DNA from: Nocardia abscessus NBRC 100374
Lineage (GTDB): Bacteria > Actinomycetota > Actinomycetes > Mycobacteriales > Mycobacteriaceae
Reading direction: 5' to 3'
DNA length: 64,000 bases
NCBI RefSeq assembly: GCF_000308455.1
Contig: NZ_BAFP01000139.1
Location: 124,001 to 188,000, forward strand
Made by a program: the position numbers and the translations under genes. The notes below the pieces were generated by a model that was not told where the DNA came from, made no database searches, and was given only the letters and a program-made list of their open reading frames with translations. This document shows positions 7,751-15,928 of this stretch, piece by piece. The number at the start of each line of letters is the position of its first letter. Positions within the stretch are counted from its first letter, which is position 1.

Positions 7751-8053
7751 ATGTCCGTGCATGTCGTCGACCGGAATTGGATCGTGAGCGATCGGACGCC
7801 GCATCAGGCGCGGCGGGTCGACGACGACGCGTGGGTGGTGTCCTATCTACGCGGCCGGATGGTGACCACGGAACAGGCGACGGCGGCGATCCAAGCGGCG
7901 GAGATGGTTTCGCTGACGGAGGAGCTGGTGCGCCGGATCGGGCTGACGGCGCTGGAGGCGGTCGGCCTCGTCGTCCTCGAATCGCCGTGGGACACCGGGC
8001 CGATTGCCGATCGGCACCGATTGCCGCGCCCGGGCGGGCGGCATCGTCGATGA
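7751..8053 (+). CDS. hypothetical protein divergent from the Scr1-like regulator
   Basis: A 100-residue soluble protein with no domain that I recognise. The N-terminus MSVHVVDRNWIVSDRTPHQARRVDD is followed by a helical stretch (TTEQATAAIQAAEMVSLTEELVRRIGLTALEAV) and an Arg-rich end. It starts at an ATG after a G-rich ribosome-binding stretch (GGAGGG at 7739-7744). It shares a control region with the Scr1-like HTH gene and may be a target of that regulator. Confidence 0.55.
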   Translation: MSVHVVDRNWIVSDRTPHQARRVDDDAWVVSYLRGRMVTTEQATAAIQAAEMVSLTEELVRRIGLTALEAVGLVVLESPWDTGPIADRHRLPRPGGRHRR

Positions 8054-8108
8054 TCTTCGCGTCTCACGTGACGCCCGGCGCGACCATTCGATCCAGGGGG
8101 TTATCGCA

Positions 8109-8549
8109 GTGGAACCACTGCCGACGAAAGAACTCGTCCTGCACGCCTGCCGCACCGTGCCACGCCTCGACCACCCGGTACTGGCGTCCGCCCACTTACT
8201 CGCGGGATTACACAAGCGCCGCCTGCGCTGTGAACTGGACGGGGCCAACGACATCGACCGGCATCGCGCCCGGCTCGTCCTCGCCATCGACCGCTGGGTC
8301 GCCACCGAGGCGCCACCGCCGCACGGCGGCGCGCACATGCACACCGAAACCGTGGGCATGGTGGTCGACCGTCTCGCCCAGTTCTCCGCCTGCGCGTACG
8401 AAATCCTCTCCGGTGCACCGGAATGGGCGGTGCACAACGCCTGGGAACGCCTCTCGGAACTCGCGCTCGGCTACGAGGATCTCGCTTACGAGGTTGCGGC
8501 AGGCCTGCGCCGCCTGCCCTACCTCAGCGGCCCACGCAAGCAGCCGTGA
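8109..8549 (+). CDS. DUF4254 domain protein
   Basis: A 146-residue helical protein of the DUF4254 family. Recognisable stretches are MEPLPTKELVLHACR, HPVLASAHLLAGLHKRRL, ARLVLAIDRWVA and HTETVGMVVDRLAQFSACAY. Function is unknown; in nocardiae the family occurs in many copies near variable genes. I use the GTG at 8109 preceded by GGGGG about 9 nt upstream; the frame is open further back but without a good start. The tandem-repeat region begins right after its stop. Confidence 0.75.
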   Translation: MEPLPTKELVLHACRTVPRLDHPVLASAHLLAGLHKRRLRCELDGANDIDRHRARLVLAIDRWVATEAPPPHGGAHMHTETVGMVVDRLAQFSACAYEILSGAPEWAVHNAWERLSELALGYEDLAYEVAAGLRRLPYLSGPRKQP

Positions 8550-8960
8550 CCAGTCCACGTCCGGGCCCGGCCAGGCGTTGGCCCCTGGCCCCACGAGCAG
8601 CCGTGACTCGAGCCCGGCCCGCCCAGACCACATCGACGCCGCGAACAATCGCGCCACACGCCTCGTCCGGGTTCGGCCGAGCACTGGCCTCGACCACACG
8701 GACGCCCCGACTCGAGCCACACCCCCACCGCCCACACATCGACCTCGACCCCCGCAAGCAACCGCGCCTCCCCTCCTCGGGGCCCGGCCATGCATCGACC
8801 TCGACCCCCACAAGCAACCGCACACCTCAACCCTCCCCAGGGCCCGGCCACGCATCGACCTCGACCCCCACAAGCAACCGCGCACCTCAACCCTCCCCAG
8901 GGCCCGGCCACGCATCGACCTCGACCCCCACAAGCAACCGCACCTCAACCCTCCCCAGGA
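8550..8960. repeat. 60-bp tandem repeat array
   Basis: Non-coding stretch between the convergent DUF4254 and DUF3349 genes. Three near-identical 60-bp units occupy 8781-8840, 8841-8900 and 8901-8958 (core GGCCCGGCCACGCATCGACC), preceded by increasingly degenerate partial units back to about 8550. Units abut without spacers, so this is not a CRISPR array. Each unit contains CTCAACCCTCCCCAGG followed by a CCGGCC-like stretch, which is also the 3' end of the DUF3349 gene at 8945. The array therefore appears to have grown out of that gene's end. Unusually long ORFs cross it only because 60 is a multiple of three. Confidence 0.85.
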
Positions 8961-9253
8961 TCCGGCCAGGCAGTGGCCTCGACCCGGGCGCGCACCCGGG
9001 CCACGTCGGCTTCGGACGGCATGTCGTTGGTGATCTTGGTGATCATCACCTGGATGTCGGTCGCATCGATGTCCGCCTTGGCGGAGCCGGTGAGCGCGGC
9101 GGCAATCCGGGCCACCTCCTCGTCGGAGAGGCGGCGGCGCAGTAGCGCGAGCAGCGGGATGTAGTCGGACTCCGGGACGCCGTCCGGATATCCCACCCGC
9201 AGCCAGCCGATGATCGCGTTCAGGAAGGGAGGCATCGGCGGCGGCTCGGTCAA
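8945..9253 (-). CDS. DUF3349 protein, copy 1
   Basis: Small helical protein (about 96-102 residues) of the DUF3349 family, which in Mycobacterium tuberculosis includes Rv0543c beside PitA. Typical sequence is FLNAIIGWLRVGYPDGVPESDYIPLLALLRRRLSDEEV. The TTG at 9253 overlaps the stop of the next DUF3349 gene; the ATG at 9235 is an equally good start. Its last codons lie in DNA repeated in the 60-bp array. Function unknown. Confidence 0.8.
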   Translation of the reverse strand: MTEPPPMPPFLNAIIGWLRVGYPDGVPESDYIPLLALLRRRLSDEEVARIAAALTGSAKADIDATDIQVMITKITNDMPSEADVARVRARVEATAWPDPGEG

Positions 9254-9585
9254 TCGGAATCGGCGGGCGGATCGGCCAGCGGCCAGCCGCCCGCGGCCAG
9301 ATGGGAGGCGACGCGGGCGACGTCCCGCTCGTCCGGCTGCTCCAGGGCGAACCGAGCGATGGCCTGCACGATCTCGGCGCGGCTGATCTGGCTGTCCGGA
9401 TTCGACACCACCAGTTCCTCCGCGATGGCGACCACTTCGTAATCGGTGAGATGCCGGTGCAGAACAGCGAACAGGGCGACGTAATCCGACTGCGGCACAC
9501 CTTGCGGGTAGCCCGCGCGCAGCCAGCCCACCACCTTCCCGAGCAGCTTCGGCCGGGTCGGGGCGGGTTTCACTGGATCGGTCAC
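9250..9585 (-). CDS. DUF3349 protein, copy 2
   Basis: A 111-residue paralogue of the neighbouring gene: KVVGWLRAGYPQGVPQSDYVALFAVLHRHLTDYEVVAIAEEL. The GTG at 9585 is preceded by GAGGAG at proper distance and lies 11 bp after the stop of the small membrane protein. Four minus-strand genes (pitA, membrane protein, DUF3349 twice) are packed with 0-12 bp gaps and form an operon. The two DUF3349 copies arose by tandem duplication relative to the single gene in M. tuberculosis. Confidence 0.82.
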   Translation of the reverse strand: MTDPVKPAPTRPKLLGKVVGWLRAGYPQGVPQSDYVALFAVLHRHLTDYEVVAIAEELVVSNPDSQISRAEIVQAIARFALEQPDERDVARVASHLAAGGWPLADPPADSD

Positions 9586-9596
9586 GCTGGCACTCC

Positions 9597-9881
9597 TCAG
9601 GCCTGTCCGAACAGATGGATGCCGAATCTGGCGGCGAGGAACGCCTTCGCCGTGTACAGGATTCCGCCGACGATGGCCACGACGACCAGCACGAAGCATG
9701 TCAGCGCGATCGCGAGCGCGGGGTAGTTGCGCCGCACCGTGCCCGTACCCGCGTCGGTCGTCACGGTCATCGACCAGAACCGCACTCCGATCGCGAAGAT
9801 CATCGGCAGCCCCGCTCCGAGTATCAGCCCGGCCACGGTGACTTTCCACAGCGCGTTCAGATTCGTGACGAGTGTGTGCAC
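9597..9881 (-). CDS. small two-helix membrane protein of the pitA operon
   Basis: A 94-residue protein with two hydrophobic segments (WKVTVAGLILGAGLPMIFAIGVRF and LAIALTCFVLVVVAIVGGILY), corresponding in position to Rv0544c of M. tuberculosis. It may assist phosphate uptake or anchor a complex with PitA, but this rests only on gene order. GTG start at 9881 with GGAGG 8 nt upstream, just after the pitA stop. Confidence 0.75.
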   Translation of the reverse strand: MHTLVTNLNALWKVTVAGLILGAGLPMIFAIGVRFWSMTVTTDAGTGTVRRNYPALAIALTCFVLVVVAIVGGILYTAKAFLAARFGIHLFGQA

Positions 9882-9892
9882 GCGTGATCCTC

Positions 9893-11110
9893 CTACACCT
9901 GGGCCGAGTGGTTCGAGTCCGCCGGCGTGGTCCGGTCGCCCGCGGCGGGCGGCGGCGCGGAGGGCGGATCGGTCCCGTCGCCCGGCCACTCGTTGACGTT
10001 GCCCGTGTGCACCGGATCGCGCCGCGACCGCAGGTACATCAGCGCCGACAGTCCGAGCAGGATGCCGAAGACCACGAGCACCCCGGCCAGTCCGCCGATG
10101 ACGTGAGCGATGGCCCAGCAGATCGCCCCGGCCACCGCGGCCAGCGGCAGCGTGAGCAGCCACGCGACGACCATCCGGCCCATCACGCCCCAGCGCACCT
10201 CGGCGCCCTTGCCGAGGCCGGTGCCGAGGATCGAGCCGGTCGCGGTCTGTGTGGTGGACAGCGGCAACCCGAAATGGGCCGAGGTCAGAATGATCGCGGC
10301 CGAGGCTGATTCCGCCGCCAGCCCCTGCGGGGAGTCGATCTCGACCAGGCCCTTGCCCAGTGTCCGGATGATCCGCCAGCCGCCGAGGTAGGTGCCCGCC
10401 GCGATGGCGACGGCGCATGCGGCCATCACCCACAGCGGCAGGTCGTCGTCCTTGGTGAGCGTGCCGTGCGCCACGAGCGCGAGGAAGATCACGCCCATCG
10501 TCTTCTGCGCGTCGTTCGTGCCGTGCGCGAGCGAGACCAGCGAGGCGGAGCCGATCTGACCCCAGCGGAACCCCTCGGTGACCTTGTCCTCTTCGGCGGC
10601 GCGGGTGATCCGATACACCAGCCAGGTGCCGATCGCCGAGACCAGTGCGGCGACGATGGGCGCGAGCACGGCGGGAAGAACGATCTTGGTGAGCACGCCG
10701 TCCGACCCGGAGGCCCAGATCACCCCGCTCCAGCCGAGCGCGGCCAGCGTCGCGCCGATCAGACCGCCGAACAGCGCGTGCGAGGAACTCGACGGCAGCC
10801 CCAACAGCCAGGTGAGCAGGTTCCACAGGATCCCACCGACCAAACCGGCGAACACGATCACGAGCAGGTCGTGGCCTCCGACGGCATCGAGCTGCACGAT
10901 CCCCTTCGCCACGGTGGCCGCCACGGCGACCGACAGGAACGCGCCGACGAGGTTCAGCACCGCCGAGAGCGCGACCGCCACGCGCGGCCGGAGCGCTCCG
11001 GTGGCGATGGAGGTCGCCATCGCGTTTGCGGTGTCGTGGAAGCCGTTCGTGAAATCGAATGCGAGCGCCGTGACGATGACGATCAGCAGAACCAGTAATT
11101 CGACGGTCAC
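9893..11110 (-). CDS. pitA: low-affinity inorganic phosphate transporter
   Basis: Integral membrane proton-phosphate symporter of the PiT family, about 405 residues and ten or more hydrophobic segments. PiT signature motifs occur in both halves: FTNGFHDTANAMATSIATGAL near the N-terminus, LPSSSSHALFGGLIG, and SLAHGTNDAQKTMGVI and PLSTTQTATGSI in the second half. The GTG at 11110 follows CTGGAGGC; an upstream GTG would add six residues. First gene of the operon with the small membrane protein and two DUF3349 genes. Confidence 0.92.
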   Translation of the reverse strand: MTVELLVLLIVIVTALAFDFTNGFHDTANAMATSIATGALRPRVAVALSAVLNLVGAFLSVAVAATVAKGIVQLDAVGGHDLLVIVFAGLVGGILWNLLTWLLGLPSSSSHALFGGLIGATLAALGWSGVIWASGSDGVLTKIVLPAVLAPIVAALVSAIGTWLVYRITRAAEEDKVTEGFRWGQIGSASLVSLAHGTNDAQKTMGVIFLALVAHGTLTKDDDLPLWVMAACAVAIAAGTYLGGWRIIRTLGKGLVEIDSPQGLAAESASAAIILTSAHFGLPLSTTQTATGSILGTGLGKGAEVRWGVMGRMVVAWLLTLPLAAVAGAICWAIAHVIGGLAGVLVVFGILLGLSALMYLRSRRDPVHTGNVNEWPGDGTDPPSAPPPAAGDRTTPADSNHSAQV

Positions 11111-11201
11111 GCCTCCAGTGTGCTGCACCCTTGATTTCCACAGCTATGCCGGTGAGCGAAAGTTCCATCGACCGGCATGGACTAGTCTGGTTCGCCCTGT
11201 G

Positions 11202-12455
11202 TCAGCCGGATCGGGTGCAGTGCGCGGCCACCGGACGCCCGGCGAACCGATCATCGATCCAGGAGTTCGCGCCGGGGATGCCGCTGAGGCCGACCAGGAA
11301 ATGTTCGCCGAGATAGACCTGGAAATCCACCGGCGTTCCGGCGCCGCACCAGTCCGCGTAGAGGTTTTCCGCGCCGGCCAGCGGCACCCACGGGTCGTGG
11401 GTGGCGTGGTAGAGGAAGACCGGTACCGTCGGCGCGCTCGCGCCCAGCCGATTGGCGGCCAGGATCTCCCTGACCATCGGCAAATCGGTGGGCGCCGCGG
11501 CTTGGGTGAGCGCCTGCACCGGAATCGGCGCCACGACACCGGCGAATTCCTCCGCGGTCATGCACAGGTCCTTGCCGATCTGGGCCAGTCGCCAGCCGTT
11601 GTCGTTCATCAGGTCGAGCAGCTCGGGATACTCCCGCGCCAGCCCGAGCGTCGCGGCCAAGAAGACCCCGGAGGCGGCATTGCGGCCGTTCATGGTGGAC
11701 AGCAGCATGCCGAAGTCGGCGGGGACGCCGCCGAACGCCGCGCCAACCAGATTCAGCTCGGGCGCGTACTCCGGCGCCAGCTGGGCGGCCCACCCGCTGG
11801 CGATCGCGCCACCGGAATATCCGGTGACCACCGTCGGCGCGTCCGGACGCAACCCGAACTCCGGCGCTCCCACCACGGCCCGGATCGAGTCGAGCACCGC
11901 GTGCCCGGCCATCAGTCCCGCCCCGTATGCCTGCCGCGGACCCTGATGGTCCGGGATGAGCACCGCGTAGCCCTTGGCCAGCGGTATCTGGGCGGCCCAC
12001 AACTTGGCCGACAGCTCGGTCCTGAGCTCGTAGGACGGTGCGCACCGATGCCCCAGCGAGTCGATCGCGGCATTGAACGACAGCACCGGACGCGGACCAG
12101 GCCCGGTCCATGGCGCGCGCGGCACGAGCAACGTCGCCACCACCGGCACCGGACGATCCTTGGCATCGGTGGACCGGATCAGCAGTTCGGTCGACTGCAA
12201 TGGGAAGACGGTCAGGCCGGTGCCCCCTGGGCGGGACGCGAGAATCGTTCCCGGAGGCAAGGTCTCGAATTCCGGCGGCGGCGTGTAGAACGGATCGTTC
12301 AGCGGCGTCGGCAGAATTCCCGAGTATTCGCGTGATGGCGTGAGGAACTGCTCGATCGGATTCGCCTGTGCGGGCGTACCGACCGCACTCACCGCCAAGG
12401 CGCCCAGCAGCGCCACTATCAGCCGGACATACCGCCCGCACAGCACAATTCGCAT
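11202..12455 (-). CDS. secreted lipase (LIP family)
   Basis: Exported alpha/beta hydrolase of about 417 residues in the secretory lipase family. An N-terminal signal peptide (MRIVLCGRYVRLIVALLGAL, with a likely cut after TPAQA) precedes the catalytic domain. The nucleophile is in GYSGGA, the acid in YHATHDPWVP and the His in LGEHF, giving a Ser-Asp-His triad. Even-numbered cysteines (RCAPSY, DLCM, DWCGAG, AHCTR) fit an extracytoplasmic fold. Triacylglycerol or short ester hydrolysis is expected. I chose the ATG that directly starts the signal peptide. About 170 bp of gene-free DNA separate it from the ligase gene. Confidence 0.87.
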   Translation of the reverse strand: MRIVLCGRYVRLIVALLGALAVSAVGTPAQANPIEQFLTPSREYSGILPTPLNDPFYTPPPEFETLPPGTILASRPGGTGLTVFPLQSTELLIRSTDAKDRPVPVVATLLVPRAPWTGPGPRPVLSFNAAIDSLGHRCAPSYELRTELSAKLWAAQIPLAKGYAVLIPDHQGPRQAYGAGLMAGHAVLDSIRAVVGAPEFGLRPDAPTVVTGYSGGAIASGWAAQLAPEYAPELNLVGAAFGGVPADFGMLLSTMNGRNAASGVFLAATLGLAREYPELLDLMNDNGWRLAQIGKDLCMTAEEFAGVVAPIPVQALTQAAAPTDLPMVREILAANRLGASAPTVPVFLYHATHDPWVPLAGAENLYADWCGAGTPVDFQVYLGEHFLVGLSGIPGANSWIDDRFAGRPVAAHCTRSG

Positions 12456-12627
12456 AATCCCACCCGCCCGCCGATTCCTTGTCCGGAAGCACGAACCGGC
12501 CGGACCATGTGCATTGTGGCGGCCATCCGGAACCTTGCGCTGCCCATACTTACAGTGGCTCGACGCGCACCGCACGCCCGACACGCGCCCGGCGCGGGAA
12601 CGAGCGCGCTTCACATCGCGGCGACGA

Positions 12628-14139
12628 TTACGGCAGCAACGCGCGGACGGTATCGATGGTGTCCGCTTCGGCGGGCTCTTTGTCCGGGCGGTAGCGCACC
12701 ACGCGTGCGAAACGCAGGGCGACACCGCCGGGATAGCGCGGGCTGACCTGCACGCCGTCCAAGGCGATCTCGACGACGAGCGCAGGCCGCAGATACACGG
12801 TGTGCTGATCGCGGGAGCGCTCGTGGCGCGGGAATTCGGCCGTCTGCCACTGCAGCAGCGCGTCGGTGAGTCCCTTGAAGGTCTTGCCGACCATGACCGG
12901 CTCGCCGGTCTCCGGGTCCCGCGCGCCCAGATGCAGGTTCGACAGGTAGCCCGTGCGGCGCCCGTAACCCCACTCCGCCCCGAGCACGATCAGATCGAGG
13001 GTGTGCGTCGGTTTGATCTTCTGCCAGGCCCTGCCCCGTCTGCCCGCGGCGTACGGCGCGGTCAGCGACTTGATCATGACGCCCTCGTGCCCCGCGGCCA
13101 GCGCGCCGTCGAAGTATTCGGCGGCCGTCTCGGCGTCCGGCCGCAGCAGCGCGGGAATGGCATGCCCGCCGGCCACCTTCGTCAGCGCGGCGCGCCGCTC
13201 GGACAGCGGAGCGTCGAGCAGGTCCCGGCCGTCCAGGTGCAGGCAGTCGAAGAAGTACGGGTGCAGCAGCAGTTCCCGGGTGGAACTCACCTCGGCGAAG
13301 CGGCTCATGGTCTCCTGGAACGGGCGCGGCCGCCCGGAGTCGGTGAGCGCCAGCGTCTCCCCGTCCAGCACGACGCTCGTGCAATCCAGGGCCGCGACCA
13401 GCTCGACGAGTTCCGGCACGCCCGCGGTGATCTCGCGCAGCGTCCGGGTGAACACCCGGACCCGGTCGCCGTCCCGGTGCACCTGGATGCGGGCGCCGTC
13501 GAGTTTGTGCTCGACGCTCACCTCGCCCTCGAACTCGATCAGCGCCTCGTCCAGCGTCGCACCGGGTGAGGCGAGCATGGGCTGGATCGGACGGCCGACT
13601 TCGAGCCGGAACTCCGCGAGCGCGGGAGCGCCACCGGTGAGCGCCGCGACGGCGGTGACCGGCAACCGGCCCGACAACATGTACGCCCGGCGCACCAGAT
13701 CCGGCGGCACGCCCGCGGCGACCGCCACGGCTTCGGCGACCACGGCGGTGAGTGCGCCCTGTCGCAGTTCGCCGGTGAGCAGGCGCACCAGGAAGTTCTG
13801 CTCCTCCGCCGTCGCCGCGGACCACAGCGCCACGAGCAGTTCCTTGCGCCGGGCCGCGGAACCGGCGCCGGAGGTACCGGCCAGATCACTCAGCGCGGCG
13901 TGCACCGCCGGAACCGACAGCGTCGCCACCGGCGCGGGCGCGCTGTCGAGCGTGGTGAGCGTGCGCCACCCCGTGCCGATCCGTCCCTGCGGTAGCTCAC
14001 CGGACGCCCATGCGACCACCGGTGCGAGTTCCTCGGGCGCGGCCGAGGTCATCAGCTGCGCCAACGTGGCGATTTTCGTCTTGCGTGACCTGGTCGCGCG
14101 CACGGTCTCCGAGGCCACGACGACATCCGAGAACAACAC
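12628..14139 (-). CDS. ligB: ATP-dependent DNA ligase LigB
   Basis: Joins DNA nicks using ATP. About 503 residues in three regions: an N-terminal DNA-binding domain (about 1-190), the adenylation domain with the catalytic Lys in EHKLDGARIQ and VLDGETLAL, GVMIKSL and KPTHTLDLIVLGAEWGYGRR motifs, and an OB-fold C-terminus with the R(Y/F)PGGVALRFARVVRYRPDK signature. The closest known type is mycobacterial LigB. I take the GTG at 14139 because mycobacterial LigB begins at the equivalent LFSDVV; the frame is open to an ATG at 14169. Divergent from ramB with a short shared promoter. Confidence 0.9.
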   Translation of the reverse strand: MLFSDVVVASETVRATRSRKTKIATLAQLMTSAAPEELAPVVAWASGELPQGRIGTGWRTLTTLDSAPAPVATLSVPAVHAALSDLAGTSGAGSAARRKELLVALWSAATAEEQNFLVRLLTGELRQGALTAVVAEAVAVAAGVPPDLVRRAYMLSGRLPVTAVAALTGGAPALAEFRLEVGRPIQPMLASPGATLDEALIEFEGEVSVEHKLDGARIQVHRDGDRVRVFTRTLREITAGVPELVELVAALDCTSVVLDGETLALTDSGRPRPFQETMSRFAEVSSTRELLLHPYFFDCLHLDGRDLLDAPLSERRAALTKVAGGHAIPALLRPDAETAAEYFDGALAAGHEGVMIKSLTAPYAAGRRGRAWQKIKPTHTLDLIVLGAEWGYGRRTGYLSNLHLGARDPETGEPVMVGKTFKGLTDALLQWQTAEFPRHERSRDQHTVYLRPALVVEIALDGVQVSPRYPGGVALRFARVVRYRPDKEPAEADTIDTVRALLP

Positions 14140-14233
14140 CCTGCCGACGGTAGCCGCCGGGTATGACACCGTGGTGGAACCAAGTGTTAATCATCGATTG
14201 GCACAGATGTGAAAGCGCCCATAAACTGGACGC

Positions 14234-15640
14234 ATGGCCAAGACCTACGTCGGCGCTCGGTTGCGTCAGCTGCGAACCGAACGCGGGCTGAGCCAGGTCT
14301 CCCTGGCCCAGCAGCTGGAGATCTCGGCGAGCTACCTCAACCAGATCGAGCACGACGTGCGCCCGCTCACCGTCCCGGTGCTGCTGAAGATCAGCGACGT
14401 ATTCGGCGTCGACGCCACCTTCTTCTCCGCCCAGGACGACACTCGCCTCATCGCCGAACTCCAAGAGGTGGTGATGGACCAGGAGCTGGGCATCGAGGCC
14501 GACGCCCAGGAGATCGCGGACATGGTCTCGGCGCATCCGAGCATGGCCCGCGCGCTGGTCAATATGCACAACCGCTACCGCAACACCTCCGCGCAGCTGG
14601 CCGCGGCCACCGAAGACCGGTTCGCCGACAGCGCGGGCAGCGGGGCGATCAGCAAGCCGCACGAGGAAGTGCGCGACTACTTCTATCAGCGGCAGAACTA
14701 CATCCACGAGCTGGACACGGCCGCCGAAGACCTCACCGCGCGCATCCGCTTCCACGGCGGCGACGTCAACAGCGAGATCGCCAGGATGCTGCGTTCGCAC
14801 GACGTGCGGATCACCGAGCGCATCGACCTCGGCGAGGGCGTGCTGCACCGCTACGACCCGCAGACCCGGAACCTGGAGATCGCCCCGCATCTGTCCGGCG
14901 GCCAGCGGACCTTCAAGCTGGCCGCCGAGCTGGCCTACTTCGAGTGCGGCGAGCTGCTGGAAAAGCTGGTCGAGGAGGGGAATTTCGCGTCCGAGGACGC
15001 GCGCAAGCTGGCCATGCTCGGCCTGGCCAACTACTTCGCCGCGGCGACGGTGCTGCCGTATACGCATTTCCACGAGGTCGCCGAGAACTTCCGTTACGAC
15101 ATCGAACGGCTGTCGGCGTTCTTCACCCAGAGCTACGAGACCATTTGTCACCGGCTGTCCACGCTGCAACGACCGTCGCTGCGGGGCGTGCCGTTCTCGT
15201 TCGTGCGGGTGGATCGGGCGGGCAATATGTCCAAGCGCCAGTCCGCCACCGGTTTCCACTTCTCGGCCAGCGGCGGGACGTGTCCGCTGTGGAACGTCTA
15301 CGAGACCTTCGCCTATCCCGGCAAGATCATGACCCAGATCGCGCAGATGCCCGACGGCCGCAAATACCTGTGGGTGGCTCGCACGGTGGAACGCCGCGCC
15401 ACCCGCTTCGGCCAGCCGAGCAAGACCTTCGCCATCGGTCTCGGGTGCGAACTGCGGCACGCGGCCCGCGTGATCTACGCCGACGGCATCGATCTCGACG
15501 AAGTGCAGCCGACGCCGATCGGTGCGGGCTGCCGGGTCTGCGAACGCGCCAACTGCCCCCAGCGCGCGTTCCCGCCCCTGGGCAAGGTGCTCGACATCAG
15601 TGAACACCGCAGCTCCGTGTCGCCGTATGTGCTGAAGTAG
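14234..15640 (+). CDS. ramB: RamB-like regulator of acetate/propionate metabolism
   Basis: A 468-residue transcription regulator. An XRE helix-turn-helix lies at residues about 8-62 (LRQLRTERGLSQVSLAQQLEISASYLNQIE), followed by an IrrE-like (ImmA) segment and the short-chain-fatty-acid-regulator C-terminal domain with conserved cysteines (GCRVCERANCPQRAFPP). The sequence MAKTYVGARLRQLRTERG is close to RamB of corynebacteria and mycobacteria, which control glyoxylate- and methylcitrate-cycle genes. In M. tuberculosis ramB is near lpdC; here the lpd gene is 17 kb away. Confidence 0.9.
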   Translation: MAKTYVGARLRQLRTERGLSQVSLAQQLEISASYLNQIEHDVRPLTVPVLLKISDVFGVDATFFSAQDDTRLIAELQEVVMDQELGIEADAQEIADMVSAHPSMARALVNMHNRYRNTSAQLAAATEDRFADSAGSGAISKPHEEVRDYFYQRQNYIHELDTAAEDLTARIRFHGGDVNSEIARMLRSHDVRITERIDLGEGVLHRYDPQTRNLEIAPHLSGGQRTFKLAAELAYFECGELLEKLVEEGNFASEDARKLAMLGLANYFAAATVLPYTHFHEVAENFRYDIERLSAFFTQSYETICHRLSTLQRPSLRGVPFSFVRVDRAGNMSKRQSATGFHFSASGGTCPLWNVYETFAYPGKIMTQIAQMPDGRKYLWVARTVERRATRFGQPSKTFAIGLGCELRHAARVIYADGIDLDEVQPTPIGAGCRVCERANCPQRAFPPLGKVLDISEHRSSVSPYVLK

Positions 15641-15686
15641 CCGCACGAACGGTTGGAGCCACAGCATCCTGGACACGCGAGGCGGG

Positions 15687-15884
15687 ATGCTTTGCGGACG
15701 CCTGACGCGTGTCGCCGCTGATGCCACGCCCGAGCAGGCGCGGGCCGCCGCGGTCACGATGCTGCGAGATGCGGCTCGGGAATTCCACGGCACGGAGATC
15801 GACGTCGCCTGGGATGGTCCGCAGCCCGGGGAGACCTGCACCGGCCGAGTCATTCCGGTGCGGCGGACCGACGGTGGAACATGA
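15687..15884 (+). CDS. small hypothetical protein
   Basis: Possible 65-residue protein beginning MLCGRLTRVAADATPEQARAAAVTML and containing EFHGTEIDVAWDGPQPGETCTGRV. GAGGCGGG lies just before the ATG. It reads like a genuine globular sequence rather than a frame shadow, and a strong hairpin begins 2 bp after its stop. No family recognised. Confidence 0.4.
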   Translation: MLCGRLTRVAADATPEQARAAAVTMLRDAAREFHGTEIDVAWDGPQPGETCTGRVIPVRRTDGGT

Positions 15885-15885
15885 C

Positions 15886-15913
15886 GGCCGGTATCGGCGT
15901 ACCGATACCGGCC
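15886..15913. terminator. hairpin between convergent genes
   Basis: Perfect 12-bp inverted repeat GGCCGGTATCGG / CCGATACCGGCC with a 4-nt loop, placed between the plus-strand small ORF and the minus-strand MFS gene. No U-tract follows, as is usual in high-GC actinomycetes. It probably acts in both directions. Confidence 0.75.
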
Positions 15914-15928
15914 GGAGGTCATGGTCGG

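Noticed and set aside
8735..8960. CRISPR-like array
   Set aside because: Units are 60 bp and contiguous, with no unique spacers and no cas genes nearby.
8423..9145. Long plus-strand ORF with HASTSTPTSNR-type repeats, resembling a repeat protein
   Set aside because: It is produced by the 60-bp tandem DNA repeat (a multiple of three keeps frames open) and runs antisense through a genuine DUF3349 gene.
10578..12335. 585-codon plus-strand ORF
   Set aside because: Antisense to pitA and the lipase gene; no start context and no domain.
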